From NCBI GenBank assembly GCA_014874365.1, contig JACWAH010000019.1, forward strand, positions 100,647-164,646: 64,000 nucleotides of DNA, written 5' to 3'. Shown here one piece after another: positions 1 through 7,772 of this stretch. This stretch comes from Thermoplasmatales archaeon. Its GTDB lineage: Archaea; Thermoplasmatota; Thermoplasmata; Thermoplasmatales; Thermoplasmataceae. A program made the position numbers and the translations under genes. Position 1 is the first letter of the stretch, and every line of letters starts with the position of its first letter. The notes under the pieces were generated by a model. It was not told where the DNA came from. It ran no database searches and saw nothing but the letters and a program-made list of their open reading frames with translations.

Positions 1-224
1 GAAATGATATGGATTCTTCCGGTTATTTTTCTGACATCGAACCATTCATAGTTCCCTATTACGATTTGGAAGTTTTCAAACCTATATATTTAAGCATCCT
101 GAGGGACGGGATATTGCTCTTTGAGAGAAAATCTGTAATTTCTGAATTCCTCAAATGGATCATGGGCATCAAAAACAAAAGCAGCATTATTGATTCAAGT
201 GAGGTTTTAAATTGGACCCTCTAG
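1..224 (+). CDS. MNT-type minimal nucleotidyltransferase, C-terminal part (partial)
   Basis: The reading frame is open at the left window edge, so only the C-terminal ~73 residues are present. The segment following an internal Met at base 9 reads like the tail of a MNT nucleotidyltransferase (short beta strand, then a helix with LRDGILLFE). The catalytic GS...DxD part would lie outside the window. The next gene, a HEPN protein, starts inside its last codons (overlap about 13 bases), the usual MNT/HEPN toxin-antitoxin layout. Identification leans on this context; the fragment alone is weak evidence. Confidence 0.6.
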   Translation, partial: NDMDSSGYFSDIEPFIVPYYDLEVFKPIYLSILRDGILLFERKSVISEFLKWIMGIKNKSSIIDSSEVLNWTL

Positions 225-628
225 CGAAAAGAGCGCTGCAAAGTTCATATCGATGGTTTTCAAGTTCGGATTCATCATACAAGTTGGAGGCCTATGATAT
301 TGCAGTCTATGAGTTGGAAATGGCTGGAGAAGTAGCACTCAAGGGTTTCCTCATAGAGAAACACTACGATGTTCCCAAGATACATAATGTGTCAAGGATC
401 ATCCGCACATTAATTCATGATATCCAATTTATGCAAGTGGATAATGCTTCAAAGCTTGAAGATTATCTTGACCGATTCGATCATGTGGTAAGAATGAGAG
501 GAGATGCCGGCTATAGTTATAAATCCTCAATGGATCTTGAAGGTTTCAAAGAAATTTACAATGATTACTCTGATTCAATTAAAGAACTCATAGATTTCGT
601 TTCTGACATGCTGACCAAGTTAGAATGA
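212..628 (+). CDS. HEPN domain protein of a MNT/HEPN toxin-antitoxin pair
   Basis: An all-helical protein of 138 residues with the HEPN layout: helix 1 with AKRALQSSYRWF, helix 2 with AGEVALKGFL, and a late segment VVRMRGDAGYSY where HEPN proteins carry their Arg-based motif. A clear RX4-6H ribonuclease motif is not visible, so the active site may be of the variant kind common in MNT-linked HEPN proteins. The start is a TTG at 212, with GAGGT at 201-205 as ribosome binding site, inside the end of the nucleotidyltransferase gene; translational coupling is likely. In known pairs the MNT partner modifies (AMPylates) the HEPN toxin; applying this here is inference. Confidence 0.7.
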   Translation: MDPLAKRALQSSYRWFSSSDSSYKLEAYDIAVYELEMAGEVALKGFLIEKHYDVPKIHNVSRIIRTLIHDIQFMQVDNASKLEDYLDRFDHVVRMRGDAGYSYKSSMDLEGFKEIYNDYSDSIKELIDFVSDMLTKLE

Positions 629-954
629 TTCTTCTCTGTATTCAAATCTCAGAGGTCCCATACTAACTTAGGGGATATAGATAAGACCCAAAAGTGGATC
701 TCTTGAACTCGTTGGGGGGGGGGGCTGAATGCTATAAGGGAATTAACCTATATTCCTCTGTGATTGGGTTGAGCCCAATCAGGAACGTGGGGAGGGGCAG
801 TGAGAATTGACTGCAGGTTTGGATCTGCTTGAGACTGAATTTGTCCTGATCACAATCGCCAATAGGCATTCTCTTTCCTGTGGGGAAAGTCATAGGTGTC
901 TGCGATGCTGATCGTTTCTCCCCAGCAGATGGATATGGGCAGGAAACGATATTA
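629..954 (+). ncRNA. Candidate bridge-RNA region at the left end of the IS110-type element
   Basis: There is no credible protein in this 326-base gap before the transposase start. It holds three inverted repeats: GATTGGG/CCCAATC (762-768 with 774-780, 5-base loop), CTTTCC/GGAAAG (873-878 with 884-889) and ATCGTTTC/GAAACGAT (911-918 with 943-950). IS110-family elements are known to express a structured bridge RNA from the non-coding end before the recombinase gene, with loops that choose target and donor DNA. That this stretch is such an RNA is inference from position and pairing. A run of 11 G lies at 714-724. The true left end of the element is not determined. Confidence 0.4.
696..719 (+). 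repeat. 24-bp dispersed repeat, copy 1
   Basis: GGATCTCTTGAACTC followed by G, TTGGGGGG. The same sequence with one change (T for G at the 16th base) occurs at 56600-56623. Flanking bases are unrelated. This copy lies 67 bases after a HEPN gene and ahead of the IS110-type element; the other lies ahead of a HEPN/MNT operon. It could be an element end, a target site or a control site. Confidence 0.6.
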
Positions 955-2260
955 ATGCTATGGATTGGGATCGATACGCACCTGAAGACCCATGAGGTGG
1001 AGATACAGAACGAGAATGGAAAGAGAATGTGGAAAGGAAGGATCAATAACGATCGAGATGGCTTTGAATCACTCCTGAAAAAGATAAGAACAGTGGAGAG
1101 CAGCAACAGCCAGAAGGTCACAGGAATATTCATGAATCCAACTGGAAATTATCACATGCCTGTGAAGCACTTTCTGGAATCAAACAGCTTCCCAGTATAT
1201 GTCATAGATGCACGGAGGACAGAGCACCTGAGAATAATACAGAATCTCGGTAAGGAGAAATCGGATCCGGAGGATGCCGCTGTTCTTGCTTCAACTGCAC
1301 GCCTTGATCCCTCTGCCATGGTTTCCCGAGGACATGAAAGGATGCCTGAATCCGGGCTCACAAGAATGCTCGAACACCTGAAGATGAGTGCAACCACCAT
1401 AACAAACATTATTGCATCGGATCTGGCAGCAGTGTTCCCGGAATATACTGATATCTTTGACATAGAAGCAAAGACATCGCTCAAAATACTGGAGAGGTAT
1501 GCCACTCCTGTAAACATAAGGAACGCCGGTGAGGATGAACTGTTCGCACTTATGAATACGGGCAAGGGCCACTACAGCATGGACGATGCCAGAAACCTGA
1601 TGCATGTTGCAGAAACATCCATAGGCATTCCTGATCCCGGAGATGTATATGCATACCGGATCAGGATGAATGCATTGCGGCTCAGGGAGGAGAAGGATCG
1701 CATAAGACAGCTTGAAGCCGAGATTAACAGCAGGATGTCAGAAAATACTGATGTGAAGAACATATCTGACATCCACGGTGTCAGTGCAACATCTGCAGCT
1801 GCAATTGTTTCTGAGATAGGCGATATAAAGCAGTTCGATTCCGCCGTAAGGATACAGGCATACGGCGGAAAGACGCCTGACATGACAGGATCAGGAGGCA
1901 AATCCTGGGCAAAGGGAACATCAAAGATCAGGAATCCGCACCTGTCAAACAGCGTCTATGAATGTGCAGTCTCCCTGGTGCTGCATAAGAATCCGGAATT
2001 CCTTGCAGTATACCAGCGGGAGATTGACAAGAAGAAGAAGCCCACACAGGCATATATTGTGGTGGGCAAGCGTCTCCTTTACCACATATATTCTATAATG
2101 AAGAACAGGAAACCATACAGGGAGAGAATGCCCAGGGGGAGAGACGGGAATAATTCCACTGGAACAGTTTAGTGGGGCATAGCCTCAGGAAATGTGCGAT
2201 CCCTCTCCTTGACCTCACCCATCAACCTCTTATAGGTGTCAATCCTCCGTTGACAGCCAC
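725..2260 (+). mobile_element. IS110-type insertion element (ends approximate)
   Basis: The element comprises the non-coding left part with paired segments, the intact transposase gene and a short right end. After the stop codon at 2172 there is a small inverted repeat TGTCAA/TTGACA (2237-2242 with 2250-2255). IS110 elements lack terminal inverted repeats and make little or no target duplication, so the borders cannot be read from one copy. The borders given are guesses from where unrelated features begin. Confidence 0.45.
955..2172 (+). CDS. IS110-family transposase (DEDD recombinase)
   Basis: The N-terminal DEDD (RuvC-like) domain starts with MLWIGIDTH, the first catalytic Asp, and continues to SDPEDAAVLA near residue 100, matching the family's late acidic pair. 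The C-terminal transposase domain has IHGVSATSAAAIVSEIG followed by YGGKTPDMTGSGGKS, which carries the family's nucleophilic Ser region, then RNPHLSNSVYECA. At 405 residues the length is normal for IS110 and the frame is intact. A longer frame opens at base 880, but MLWIGIDTH is the expected N-terminus and the preceding bases form a hairpin, so ATG 955 is preferred. IS110 enzymes cut and join DNA guided by a bridge RNA; no terminal inverted repeats are expected. Confidence 0.88.
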   Translation: MLWIGIDTHLKTHEVEIQNENGKRMWKGRINNDRDGFESLLKKIRTVESSNSQKVTGIFMNPTGNYHMPVKHFLESNSFPVYVIDARRTEHLRIIQNLGKEKSDPEDAAVLASTARLDPSAMVSRGHERMPESGLTRMLEHLKMSATTITNIIASDLAAVFPEYTDIFDIEAKTSLKILERYATPVNIRNAGEDELFALMNTGKGHYSMDDARNLMHVAETSIGIPDPGDVYAYRIRMNALRLREEKDRIRQLEAEINSRMSENTDVKNISDIHGVSATSAAAIVSEIGDIKQFDSAVRIQAYGGKTPDMTGSGGKSWAKGTSKIRNPHLSNSVYECAVSLVLHKNPEFLAVYQREIDKKKKPTQAYIVVGKRLLYHIYSIMKNRKPYRERMPRGRDGNNSTGTV

Positions 2261-2274
2261 ATAATAATGAAAAA

Positions 2275-2283
2275 TTTATATAT
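2275..2283 (+). promoter_or_regulatory. TATA box of the membrane protein gene at 2304
   Basis: TTTATATAT is centred 25 bases before the ATG at 2304, so the transcript should begin at or next to the start codon (leaderless). It is one of the clearest promoters in the window and fixes the start of the next gene. Confidence 0.7.
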
Positions 2284-2303
2284 CTCATATTTAATGACAT
2301 CCG

Positions 2304-2900
2304 ATGAATCAGAAAGTTTTGATTGGTGCGTTATTGGCATTGCTCGTTTTGGTTTTGGCTGGACTTTCGATTGCCGTTCCGATGTCCAGTGCGAATTTGA
2401 ACACCACTATTGGGGGGCATTCTAATACATTAGGAATGAATGCAACATTTTTTGGGGGGACATCTAATGGAACTTATACTTCATGGTCCAACCTATCGAG
2501 TTCAACCAGTGGTAGTAGCCAGTCTTCTCAGATCAATGGGGGAATTACCCTAATATACATCTCTCTTGCAATGACGATTCTTGGGATGATTTTTGCGATA
2601 TTGTGGTTAGTTGGCTTGTTTATCAAGTTGCCAGCTTCTGCCAAAAGAATATTTGTCTGGATGCCTGTTCTTGCAGGAATTCTGCTATTAATATCGGTTG
2701 TGTTGTTTAATGTTGGTGCATCCAGCATCGTTAATGCATTGACTGCTGACGTAAATGCAGCGATTTCAGGATTTGGCGGTTCTGCGTCTTCTACTCTAAG
2801 CTTGTCCTATGGCTCCTATTTGATCATTGTCGGACTTGTACTGAGTTTCGCAGGCTCGGCACTTGCCTTCTTGCCAAAAACGCAGAAAACAGCTCAATAA
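2304..2900 (+). CDS. Four-helix membrane protein of unknown function
   Basis: The 198-residue protein has an N-terminal hydrophobic helix (residues 5-25, ALLALLVLVLAGL), a ~55-residue extracytoplasmic loop rich in Asn, Ser, Thr and Gly, two central helices (about 80-105 and 117-140) and a final helix (168-190), ending with KTQKTAQ. I recognise no family; small membrane proteins of this build are common in Thermoplasmatales. ATG 2304 is fixed by the TATA box at 2275-2283. A T-rich tract follows the stop. It stands alone between the IS110-type element and transposase debris. Confidence 0.75.
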   Translation: MNQKVLIGALLALLVLVLAGLSIAVPMSSANLNTTIGGHSNTLGMNATFFGGTSNGTYTSWSNLSSSTSGSSQSSQINGGITLIYISLAMTILGMIFAILWLVGLFIKLPASAKRIFVWMPVLAGILLLISVVLFNVGASSIVNALTADVNAAISGFGGSASSTLSLSYGSYLIIVGLVLSFAGSALAFLPKTQKTAQ

Positions 2901-2928
2901 ATCATCTTTAGGTCCTTATCGACCTAAC

Positions 2929-2952
2929 TTTTTTTACTTTTTTTACTTTTTT
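2929..2952 (+). terminator. T-rich transcription terminator
   Basis: Three closely spaced T tracts (ACTTTTTTTA repeated) lie 29-52 bases after the stop codon of the membrane protein gene. Archaeal intrinsic termination uses T tracts without needing a hairpin. On the other strand the same bases encode the Lys-rich end of a broken transposase frame, which supports that frame being non-functional. Confidence 0.6.
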
Positions 2953-3222
2953 AGAACTCTTTAATTTTGTAGGGTAACTTGATTCCTCCTGCCTTCTGGT
3001 ATATGATCGTGTCCCGGTATCCCTGTGTTTTGAAGCCATAGACCGCCTTAACGCTGTCTTAATCTTGGTATCCAGGCCTCCCACAAGAGTTGAATTTATT
3101 CCTGATCGTATGACTTCCATAATACTTTCAATGTGTTTCTTAATGGGCCTTCCGGGCTTGATGAAATCTGGCATCCTTGATCTGGATGCACTGAATAACT
3201 TCAGCACCGGATCATCCATAAC
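2953..3222 (-). pseudogene. ISL3-like transposase C-terminal remnant, copy 1
   Basis: A minus-strand frame (stop near 2908, first Met at 3219) contains SRMPDFIKPGRPIKKHIESI followed by GINSTLVGGLDTKIKTA, the kind of C-terminal segment seen in ISL3-type transposases (helices after the last catalytic Glu). No catalytic DDE residues are present and the C-terminus runs into a T-rich terminator as poly-Lys. It is closely related to the remnant at 7497-7772, in the same orientation, and both are truncated. The family name is inferred from the short motif only. Confidence 0.65.
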
Positions 3223-3227
3223 AATAA

Positions 3228-3807
3228 CACACTGACGGATATCATTACAATGATGCGTTCACGAATGTATCCAGACACCTCAGGATAGGGGAGAAGAGGT
3301 AGAGGTGCCTCTTCCACAATCTGAAGGATCTGACGAAGAAGGCATACAATTCCGGAAGACTTGAAGAACTGGGGGGTGCAATTGATCTCATCAATTACAT
3401 GTACTTCCGGTTTCCTGGGAAGCTTGAGGGACTAGGAAAGAACAATGAACCAGTGAAAAGAATGGTCTCAGGCAGGTCAGAGAAGGAGGTCACATCCATC
3501 CTCCCTCACATTGTCCGTGATCTGTATTCTGATGACCCGATCATTGGGAAGTTTCTCAGTTTCGTGAGGAAGAACAGGAAGATTATATTCAGTTACCTTG
3601 AAGATACCAGTGTGAACACGACGAACAACGTTGCAGAGCATCATTTTTCCATGCGATCAGCCTTCTGAAGGGGAGATTCAAGGCCGATGAGGGACTGCTC
3701 AGGACATCATACTGATACCACAGGCTGTCAGGAGAGCTGACAGTCTCGCGATTCATCTCCTACCTGAAAGTCGGGGTTTTCTTGCTCGGTTCTCGTAAAC
3801 CGACATA
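3228..3807 (+). pseudogene. Broken transposase of another family (in-frame stop and frameshift)
   Basis: Reading from 3228, a frame runs HTDGYHYNDAFTNVSRHLR, hits TAG at 3300-3302, and continues in the same frame through 3399-3668, where TTNNVAEHHFSMRSAF resembles the conserved TNN(L/V)AE segment near the last acidic residue of many DDE transposases. After TGA at 3666-3668 the protein sense continues in another frame (LKGRFKADEGLLRTSY) with further stops. So there are at least one nonsense change and one frameshift. I cannot name the IS family with confidence. The left edge abuts the ISL3-like remnant, suggesting successive insertions. Confidence 0.65.
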
Positions 3808-3830
3808 AAATGAAAAAAATGGGAATAAGA

Positions 3831-4433
3831 TCAGGTAACTACAATCTTGCCGTACATTCCCAGTTGTGCATGCCCAGGATAAGTGCACAGATACCAGTAC
3901 GTTCCAGGGTTCCCGAAATTGTAAGTCATGTTTGCATATTCATATGTTCCGGTGTGCATAGGCTGCAGGTAGTTCATCATCGTCATGAAACCTGTGCTGT
4001 TTACGCCCCATGACATCATTCCTTCTCCCATCATGTTGTACTGGTACGGAGGCTGAATGCTGCTGATCACGAAATTGTGATACGAATCACTGTCTACGTT
4101 GATCATCTGGAAGTGAACAGAACTTCCACCTTTCACCACCAGAACTGGATTTATCATTCCGAACATTTCGAAGCTGTACATGCTGCTGAGGTTCATCGGT
4201 CCCATCATTACGGGCATGACGGCTGTTCCGTTGATGTATACCGTTGAATTCGCGACTGAAACGTTGTGCCCTGGCTGTTCCACGCTGACCGCGTTGAATT
4301 CCGCCTGATTGAGAGTCCCATAAGAGGCACCAGCGTTCGATCCCTGAGCGCTCAGATTGTAAGTCGTGGCGAAAACCAGCAAGACAACGACTGCCAGGAC
4401 TGAAGCGATGCCAAAGAGCTTGTACCCGTTCAT
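3831..4433 (-). CDS. Secreted blue-copper protein (rusticyanin/sulfocyanin-like cupredoxin)
   Basis: The 200-residue protein has an N-terminal membrane anchor or signal (residues 5-25) and a cupredoxin domain. Type-1 copper ligands are visible: His119 in SYHNFV and, in the loop YLCTYPGHAQLGMYGKIVV, Cys183, His188 and Met193. The end closely resembles rusticyanin and sulfocyanin, periplasm-side electron carriers of acidophiles. A stretch rich in Met and Gly sits before the copper loop. Its ATG overlaps the end of the upstream SHOCT gene by four bases, so the two form an operon whose promoter carries the palindrome at 4842-4855. Its likely role is electron transfer to a terminal oxidase or copper handling; which of the two is open. 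Confidence 0.85.
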   Translation of the reverse strand: MNGYKLFGIASVLAVVVLLVFATTYNLSAQGSNAGASYGTLNQAEFNAVSVEQPGHNVSVANSTVYINGTAVMPVMMGPMNLSSMYSFEMFGMINPVLVVKGGSSVHFQMINVDSDSYHNFVISSIQPPYQYNMMGEGMMSWGVNSTGFMTMMNYLQPMHTGTYEYANMTYNFGNPGTYWYLCTYPGHAQLGMYGKIVVT

Positions 4434-4804
4434 GGTCCCACTTTTCCTTGAAGCGTGCTCATTAGCTTGCTGTACTCATCCTTCGTGATCTCTCCCCTCG
4501 CCAGCCTTTCCATTATTATGTTTTCGTAGCGCATTCGGGAGTTGGAATCATCGTAAATGCGGTGTCCGCCTGCCACATCATTGATGTAGTAGATGAACGA
4601 TATGACGAACACTAGGGAAATCATACCTATCACCGGCATGATCCACATTGTGTAGCCGTAACCACCCACCATACCATAAGGATAGTTGTACATCCCATTG
4701 CTGTTGTTTTGCCCGAAGAGAAGCGATGCCACTATTGCTACCGCAGCAACTACTGCGATCAACCCAATCATAACCCATACCAGGTTCTGAACCCTTCTTT
4801 CCAT
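4430..4804 (-). CDS. SHOCT-domain membrane protein, paralogue A
   Basis: Starting at MERRVQN the 124-residue protein has two membrane helices separated by a Gly/Tyr/Asn-rich loop, then a C-terminal SHOCT motif RLARGEITKDEYSKLMSTL. A longer frame starts at 4849 inside a palindrome; alignment to the paralogue at 38838-39200 (MERKMEN) and a TATA-like TTATAAG on the minus strand near 4829-4835 favour ATG 4804. SHOCT motifs occur in short membrane proteins of unknown role. The gene is translationally coupled to the blue-copper gene, so a function in copper or envelope redox is plausible but unproven. Confidence 0.8.
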   Translation of the reverse strand: MERRVQNLVWVMIGLIAVVAAVAIVASLLFGQNNSNGMYNYPYGMVGGYGYTMWIMPVIGMISLVFVISFIYYINDVAGGHRIYDDSNSRMRYENIIMERLARGEITKDEYSKLMSTLQGKVGP

Positions 4805-4841
4805 GTTATATCTTATGGTGAAACGACTTATAAGAACTGGT

Positions 4842-4855
4842 TGAAACATGTTTCA
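4842..4855. promoter_or_regulatory. 14-bp palindrome TGAAACATGTTTCA (operator candidate, site 1)
   Basis: A perfect 14-base palindrome ends 37 bases before the ATG of the SHOCT/cupredoxin operon, just upstream of its TATA-like element. An identical palindrome at the identical 37-base distance precedes the paralogous SHOCT gene at 39200. Position next to the TATA element suits a regulator acting on TBP/TFB binding. Confidence 0.7.
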
Positions 4856-4929
4856 GCAATGACCGCATCGTTTGCGGTATCTTCCGGATTCTCAGGATTA
4901 TCCTTCTGTTCACAGACGAGGTGATCGAG

Positions 4930-4943
4930 TCATGACGTCATGA
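4930..4943. promoter_or_regulatory. 14-bp palindrome TCATGACGTCATGA
   Basis: A second perfect palindrome, of different sequence, lies in the gap between the SHOCT/cupredoxin operon and the gene at 5094. A short inverted repeat ACCGCA/TGCGGT lies at about 4862-4878. No regulator can be assigned. It may serve either divergent promoter. Confidence 0.35.
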
Positions 4944-5093
4944 AGTTTTGATGGTTACTTTGCTGCGAAGATGTTTCACTGTTAACTGACAGAATAGCAC
5001 GATCAATGCGCAGCCCTAATCTCTTATTTGATTGCAATGGTTATTGAGTTCGCTTTATAGTAACAGTTACGTTGAGGTTTTGGGTGATTCAAG

Positions 5094-5474
5094 GTGGAAA
5101 AAGGACTAGAAATTTCATTTGAAGTCCAACCAGGTTCCGGAATTGATGATAGCATCATAGTTAAGGCACTCGCCGGCCTCACATGGTTGGCCCTGAAGGA
5201 CAGGATAGAGAGCGACTACAGGATATTTCGAGTAACCAAAGAGGAGGACAGATTCTTTAAAATACTCTTTGGTGGGCCAAAATTGACAAAGATGCACCCA
5301 TTGAATCTCAAGGTATTCAAGGAAAAATTTGATGAACTTTCTAAACAGAAAGCGGAAGAATTGGTATCCAGTTACAAAGATAATGTGAAGAAAGGTCTGA
5401 TTCAATCTTTACCAATAAAAGTAATCCATGAAGAGTATGATTTTTGGGAGGACCCAATATGGCAGTATATCTAA
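5094..5474 (+). CDS. Uncharacterised 126-residue protein
   Basis: A soluble, charged protein starting with GTG (MEKGLEISFEVQPGSG) after a possible TATA element CTTTATAG around 5053. There is no signal or membrane segment. The middle (KEEDRFFKILFGG) looks beta-rich and the C-terminal half is helical with many Lys and Glu, ending DFWEDPIWQYI. I recognise no family. It lies alone between the copper operon and a gap with decayed coding sequence. Confidence 0.5.
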   Translation: MEKGLEISFEVQPGSGIDDSIIVKALAGLTWLALKDRIESDYRIFRVTKEEDRFFKILFGGPKLTKMHPLNLKVFKEKFDELSKQKAEELVSSYKDNVKKGLIQSLPIKVIHEEYDFWEDPIWQYI

Positions 5475-5867
5475 GCTCTCTATCATTAGCAATGCAATGC
5501 CAATCGAAAAATCCTGCATATCCTTAAGCAATTCCGAAGCACCTGTTCCTCTGTCATAAGAGAGCGTTATTCCATAATTTTAGAGGTATTATGCCTGAAT
5601 TGATACCTTAAATCCCTGGCGTTTCTGATCGCGATTTATAAGGATATTTCTAAATTCTATTCCACTTTTTTTAGCCATATTCTTAAACTCTTGAAATTCA
5701 TTGGAAGTAATAGTGCGGCATTCTCTCAATCAAACAGGACTTTTGTGTTACTTAAGCAGGCGCTTTGTTACCAACATAGCATCCCAATCTGTCGGATTTC
5801 GGTAATGTTGAATATTCTAAAGTCCGGTTAAAGCAGGTTAAAATTCTAAATAACAAGAGAAGTTTCC
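5475..5867. other. Gene-free gap with possible decayed minus-strand gene
   Basis: No intact gene. The minus strand around 5585-5800 gives protein-like runs interrupted by stops (for example TDWDAMLVTKRLL, then NMAKKSGIEFRNILIN), suggesting an old dead gene I cannot name. A TATA-like TCTAAATAA near 5843-5850 probably serves the transporter gene downstream. Confidence 0.3.
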
Positions 5868-7328
5868 GTGCCTATGGATTTGGATGCAGTCCGTCACGAC
5901 AAGGTGAGGGAGAATACTATCCTTGCGGTTGTGGTAATTGGAACGTTGATGGCGTCAATCGATTCCACAATAGTTCTTCTTGCATTCCCAGCGATGACCT
6001 CAGCCCTGCACTCCAACATATCCACCATTATCTGGGTCATATTGATCTATATGATTACCGTGGCAGTTTTCTCCACGCAGTTCGGAAGGGTCGGTGACAT
6101 ATACGGGAGAGGCAGGATGTTCAATCTTGGGTTCGTTATATTCACCATTGCGTCGTTCCTCTGCGCTATCGCGCCAACAGACGTTACACTGATAGGATTC
6201 AGGGCAATGCAGGCCATAGGCGGAGCACTTATTTCATCCAACAGCAGTGCGATTATAGCCGATACGTTCGCGAGAAACAGGATTGGAAGAGCTTATGGAT
6301 ACACGGCTATGAGCTGGAACCTTGGTGCCCTGTTCGGAATACTACTGGGTGGGATAATCACCACGTTCATTGGGTACAGATACATATTTTTCATCAATGT
6401 TCCCATAGGGATAGTTGCGGTGATCCTTGGACTGAAATACGTGAAGGATTTCAGCAAAACCAGGGAAGTCATTGATATCCCGGGAATGGTTCTACTTGGT
6501 GTTGCCATAGCGCTTATCTCATATGCTGGCGTAAACTATGCTTCCGTTGGCGTTACTGCGACTAACATATTCCTTCTTGTGGTTGGCCTTGCTTCCACCA
6601 TTGCTTTCATAATCGTGGACAGGAAAGTGAAGATGCCGACGATAAACTTCGAGATGTTCAGGAACAAGGTATTCAGGAACTCCCTTTTTGCCGCCCTGTT
6701 CCAGGGGCTGGGCTTCATGGGAGTCACGTTCCTGCTCATTATGTACCTTCAGGGCGTCAGGGGATTCTCTCCATTCTATGCTTCCCTCATCCTGTTTCCT
6801 GGATACATAGTGAGCGGCATTCTTTCTCCTTACATGGGCCGATATTCCGACAGATATGGGGCAAGGCCTATTGCCACTGCAGGGTTAGCGTTCATGGTCG
6901 TTGGAGTTCTGTTCTACATAGCTGTTCTTGGAGTCTCCTCACCGGTGTATTACGTGGTCATAGGAACTGTCATAACCGGATTCGGAGGCGCAATGTTCTG
7001 GCCATCCAATAACAGTGCTGTGATGGCCAATGTAAAGGGAGAGTTGAGGGGAACCGCTTCAGGCACCCTCAGGCTCCTCAGCAGCCTTGGGCTTATAGGA
7101 AGTTTCATTATAGCATTCGTGGCCGCAGCCTCGGCCGTTCCAAGATACCTGGCATTCGAGATATTTGCCGGGACTTCTAAAGTTATTGGGGGGATTGGAA
7201 GCGGATTTGTATCCGGGATGCATGCGGCGTTTGTTGCCCTCGCTCTCATGCTGGTTATCGCAGGTGTTTTCTCTTCCGCAAGGGGGAAGGAGAACAGGCA
7301 TGAGAATCTTCCCCAGAATCCGCGTTAG
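5868..7328 (+). CDS. MFS drug/solute exporter, DHA2 (EmrB/QacA) type, 14 membrane helices
   Basis: A 486-residue polytopic membrane protein. Near the N-terminus MASIDSTIVLLAFP matches motif D1 of 14-helix DHA2 exporters; GRVGDIYGRGRMF is the MFS motif A between helices 2 and 3; GALFGILLGGIITTFIGYRYIFFIN contains the antiporter motif C and the following conserved segment. Such proteins export drugs or organic anions with proton uptake. The substrate cannot be read. The start is GTG 5868 or ATG 5874, both at a suitable distance from a TATA-like element near 5845. A perfect 9-bp inverted repeat covers the stop codon. Confidence 0.88.
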   Translation: MPMDLDAVRHDKVRENTILAVVVIGTLMASIDSTIVLLAFPAMTSALHSNISTIIWVILIYMITVAVFSTQFGRVGDIYGRGRMFNLGFVIFTIASFLCAIAPTDVTLIGFRAMQAIGGALISSNSSAIIADTFARNRIGRAYGYTAMSWNLGALFGILLGGIITTFIGYRYIFFINVPIGIVAVILGLKYVKDFSKTREVIDIPGMVLLGVAIALISYAGVNYASVGVTATNIFLLVVGLASTIAFIIVDRKVKMPTINFEMFRNKVFRNSLFAALFQGLGFMGVTFLLIMYLQGVRGFSPFYASLILFPGYIVSGILSPYMGRYSDRYGARPIATAGLAFMVVGVLFYIAVLGVSSPVYYVVIGTVITGFGGAMFWPSNNSAVMANVKGELRGTASGTLRLLSSLGLIGSFIIAFVAAASAVPRYLAFEIFAGTSKVIGGIGSGFVSGMHAAFVALALMLVIAGVFSSARGKENRHENLPQNPR

Positions 7329-7348
7329 GTGTCAGGACTCCTAACGCG
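7321..7348 (+). terminator. 9-bp inverted repeat overlapping the MFS stop codon
   Basis: CGCGTTAGG and CCTAACGCG form a perfect 9-bp stem with a 10-base loop. The left arm contains the TAG stop codon. There is no T run after it, so it may be an RNA stability or processing hairpin or an element end, not a classical terminator. Confidence 0.45.
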
Positions 7349-7496
7349 TCATGAACACCTATAACCAGGTTTTGCCGTTTAGTATAATACATTTCCCGAA
7401 AGTTGGGATATTTGAGTTGAATTTATGCTCTGGGACTGGGTGGATTTTGGATCTTTACCTGCTTGATTTTCATATTTTAATTTGGATCCCTTCAGA

Positions 7497-7772
7497 TCAT
7501 TGTAGGGATAATTTTAGACCTCCCGCCACCAGATGGACGATCGTGTCCCGGTATTCATGAGCATTGAAGTCATAAGGCCGCTTGTATGCTGTCCTGATCT
7601 TGTTATCCAGTCCTTCCACAGCAGCTGAATTTATTCCTGATCGTATGGCATACAGAATTCTTTCAATGTGTTTCTTAATGGTTTTTCCAGGCTTGATGAT
7701 ATCGGGCATCCCTGACCTGGATGCCCATGAAATCCATTTTCTAAGATATGGTTCAGCAGTGGACGCATTAAC
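7497..7772 (-). pseudogene. ISL3-like transposase C-terminal remnant, copy 2
   Basis: The minus-strand frame reads ASTAEPYLRKWISWASRSG, then MPDIIKPGKTIKKHIERI and GINSAAVEGLDNKIRTA, matching copy 1 at about 3 kb closely over some 60 residues and also at DNA level (shared TTTCAATGTGTTTCTTAATG). No start codon exists before the Met at 7709 and the catalytic core is missing. The two remnants lie in direct orientation about 4.5 kb apart and flank the copper operon and MFS exporter. Confidence 0.68.

Noticed and set aside
714..724. Run of 11 G as a functional element
   Set aside because: Homopolymer runs are error-prone in sequencing and the other repeat copy has only six G; kept only as part of the 24-bp repeat.
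2908..3219. Intact small protein gene on the minus strand
   Set aside because: It is a transposase tail joined to a T-rich terminator read as poly-Lys; no catalytic core.
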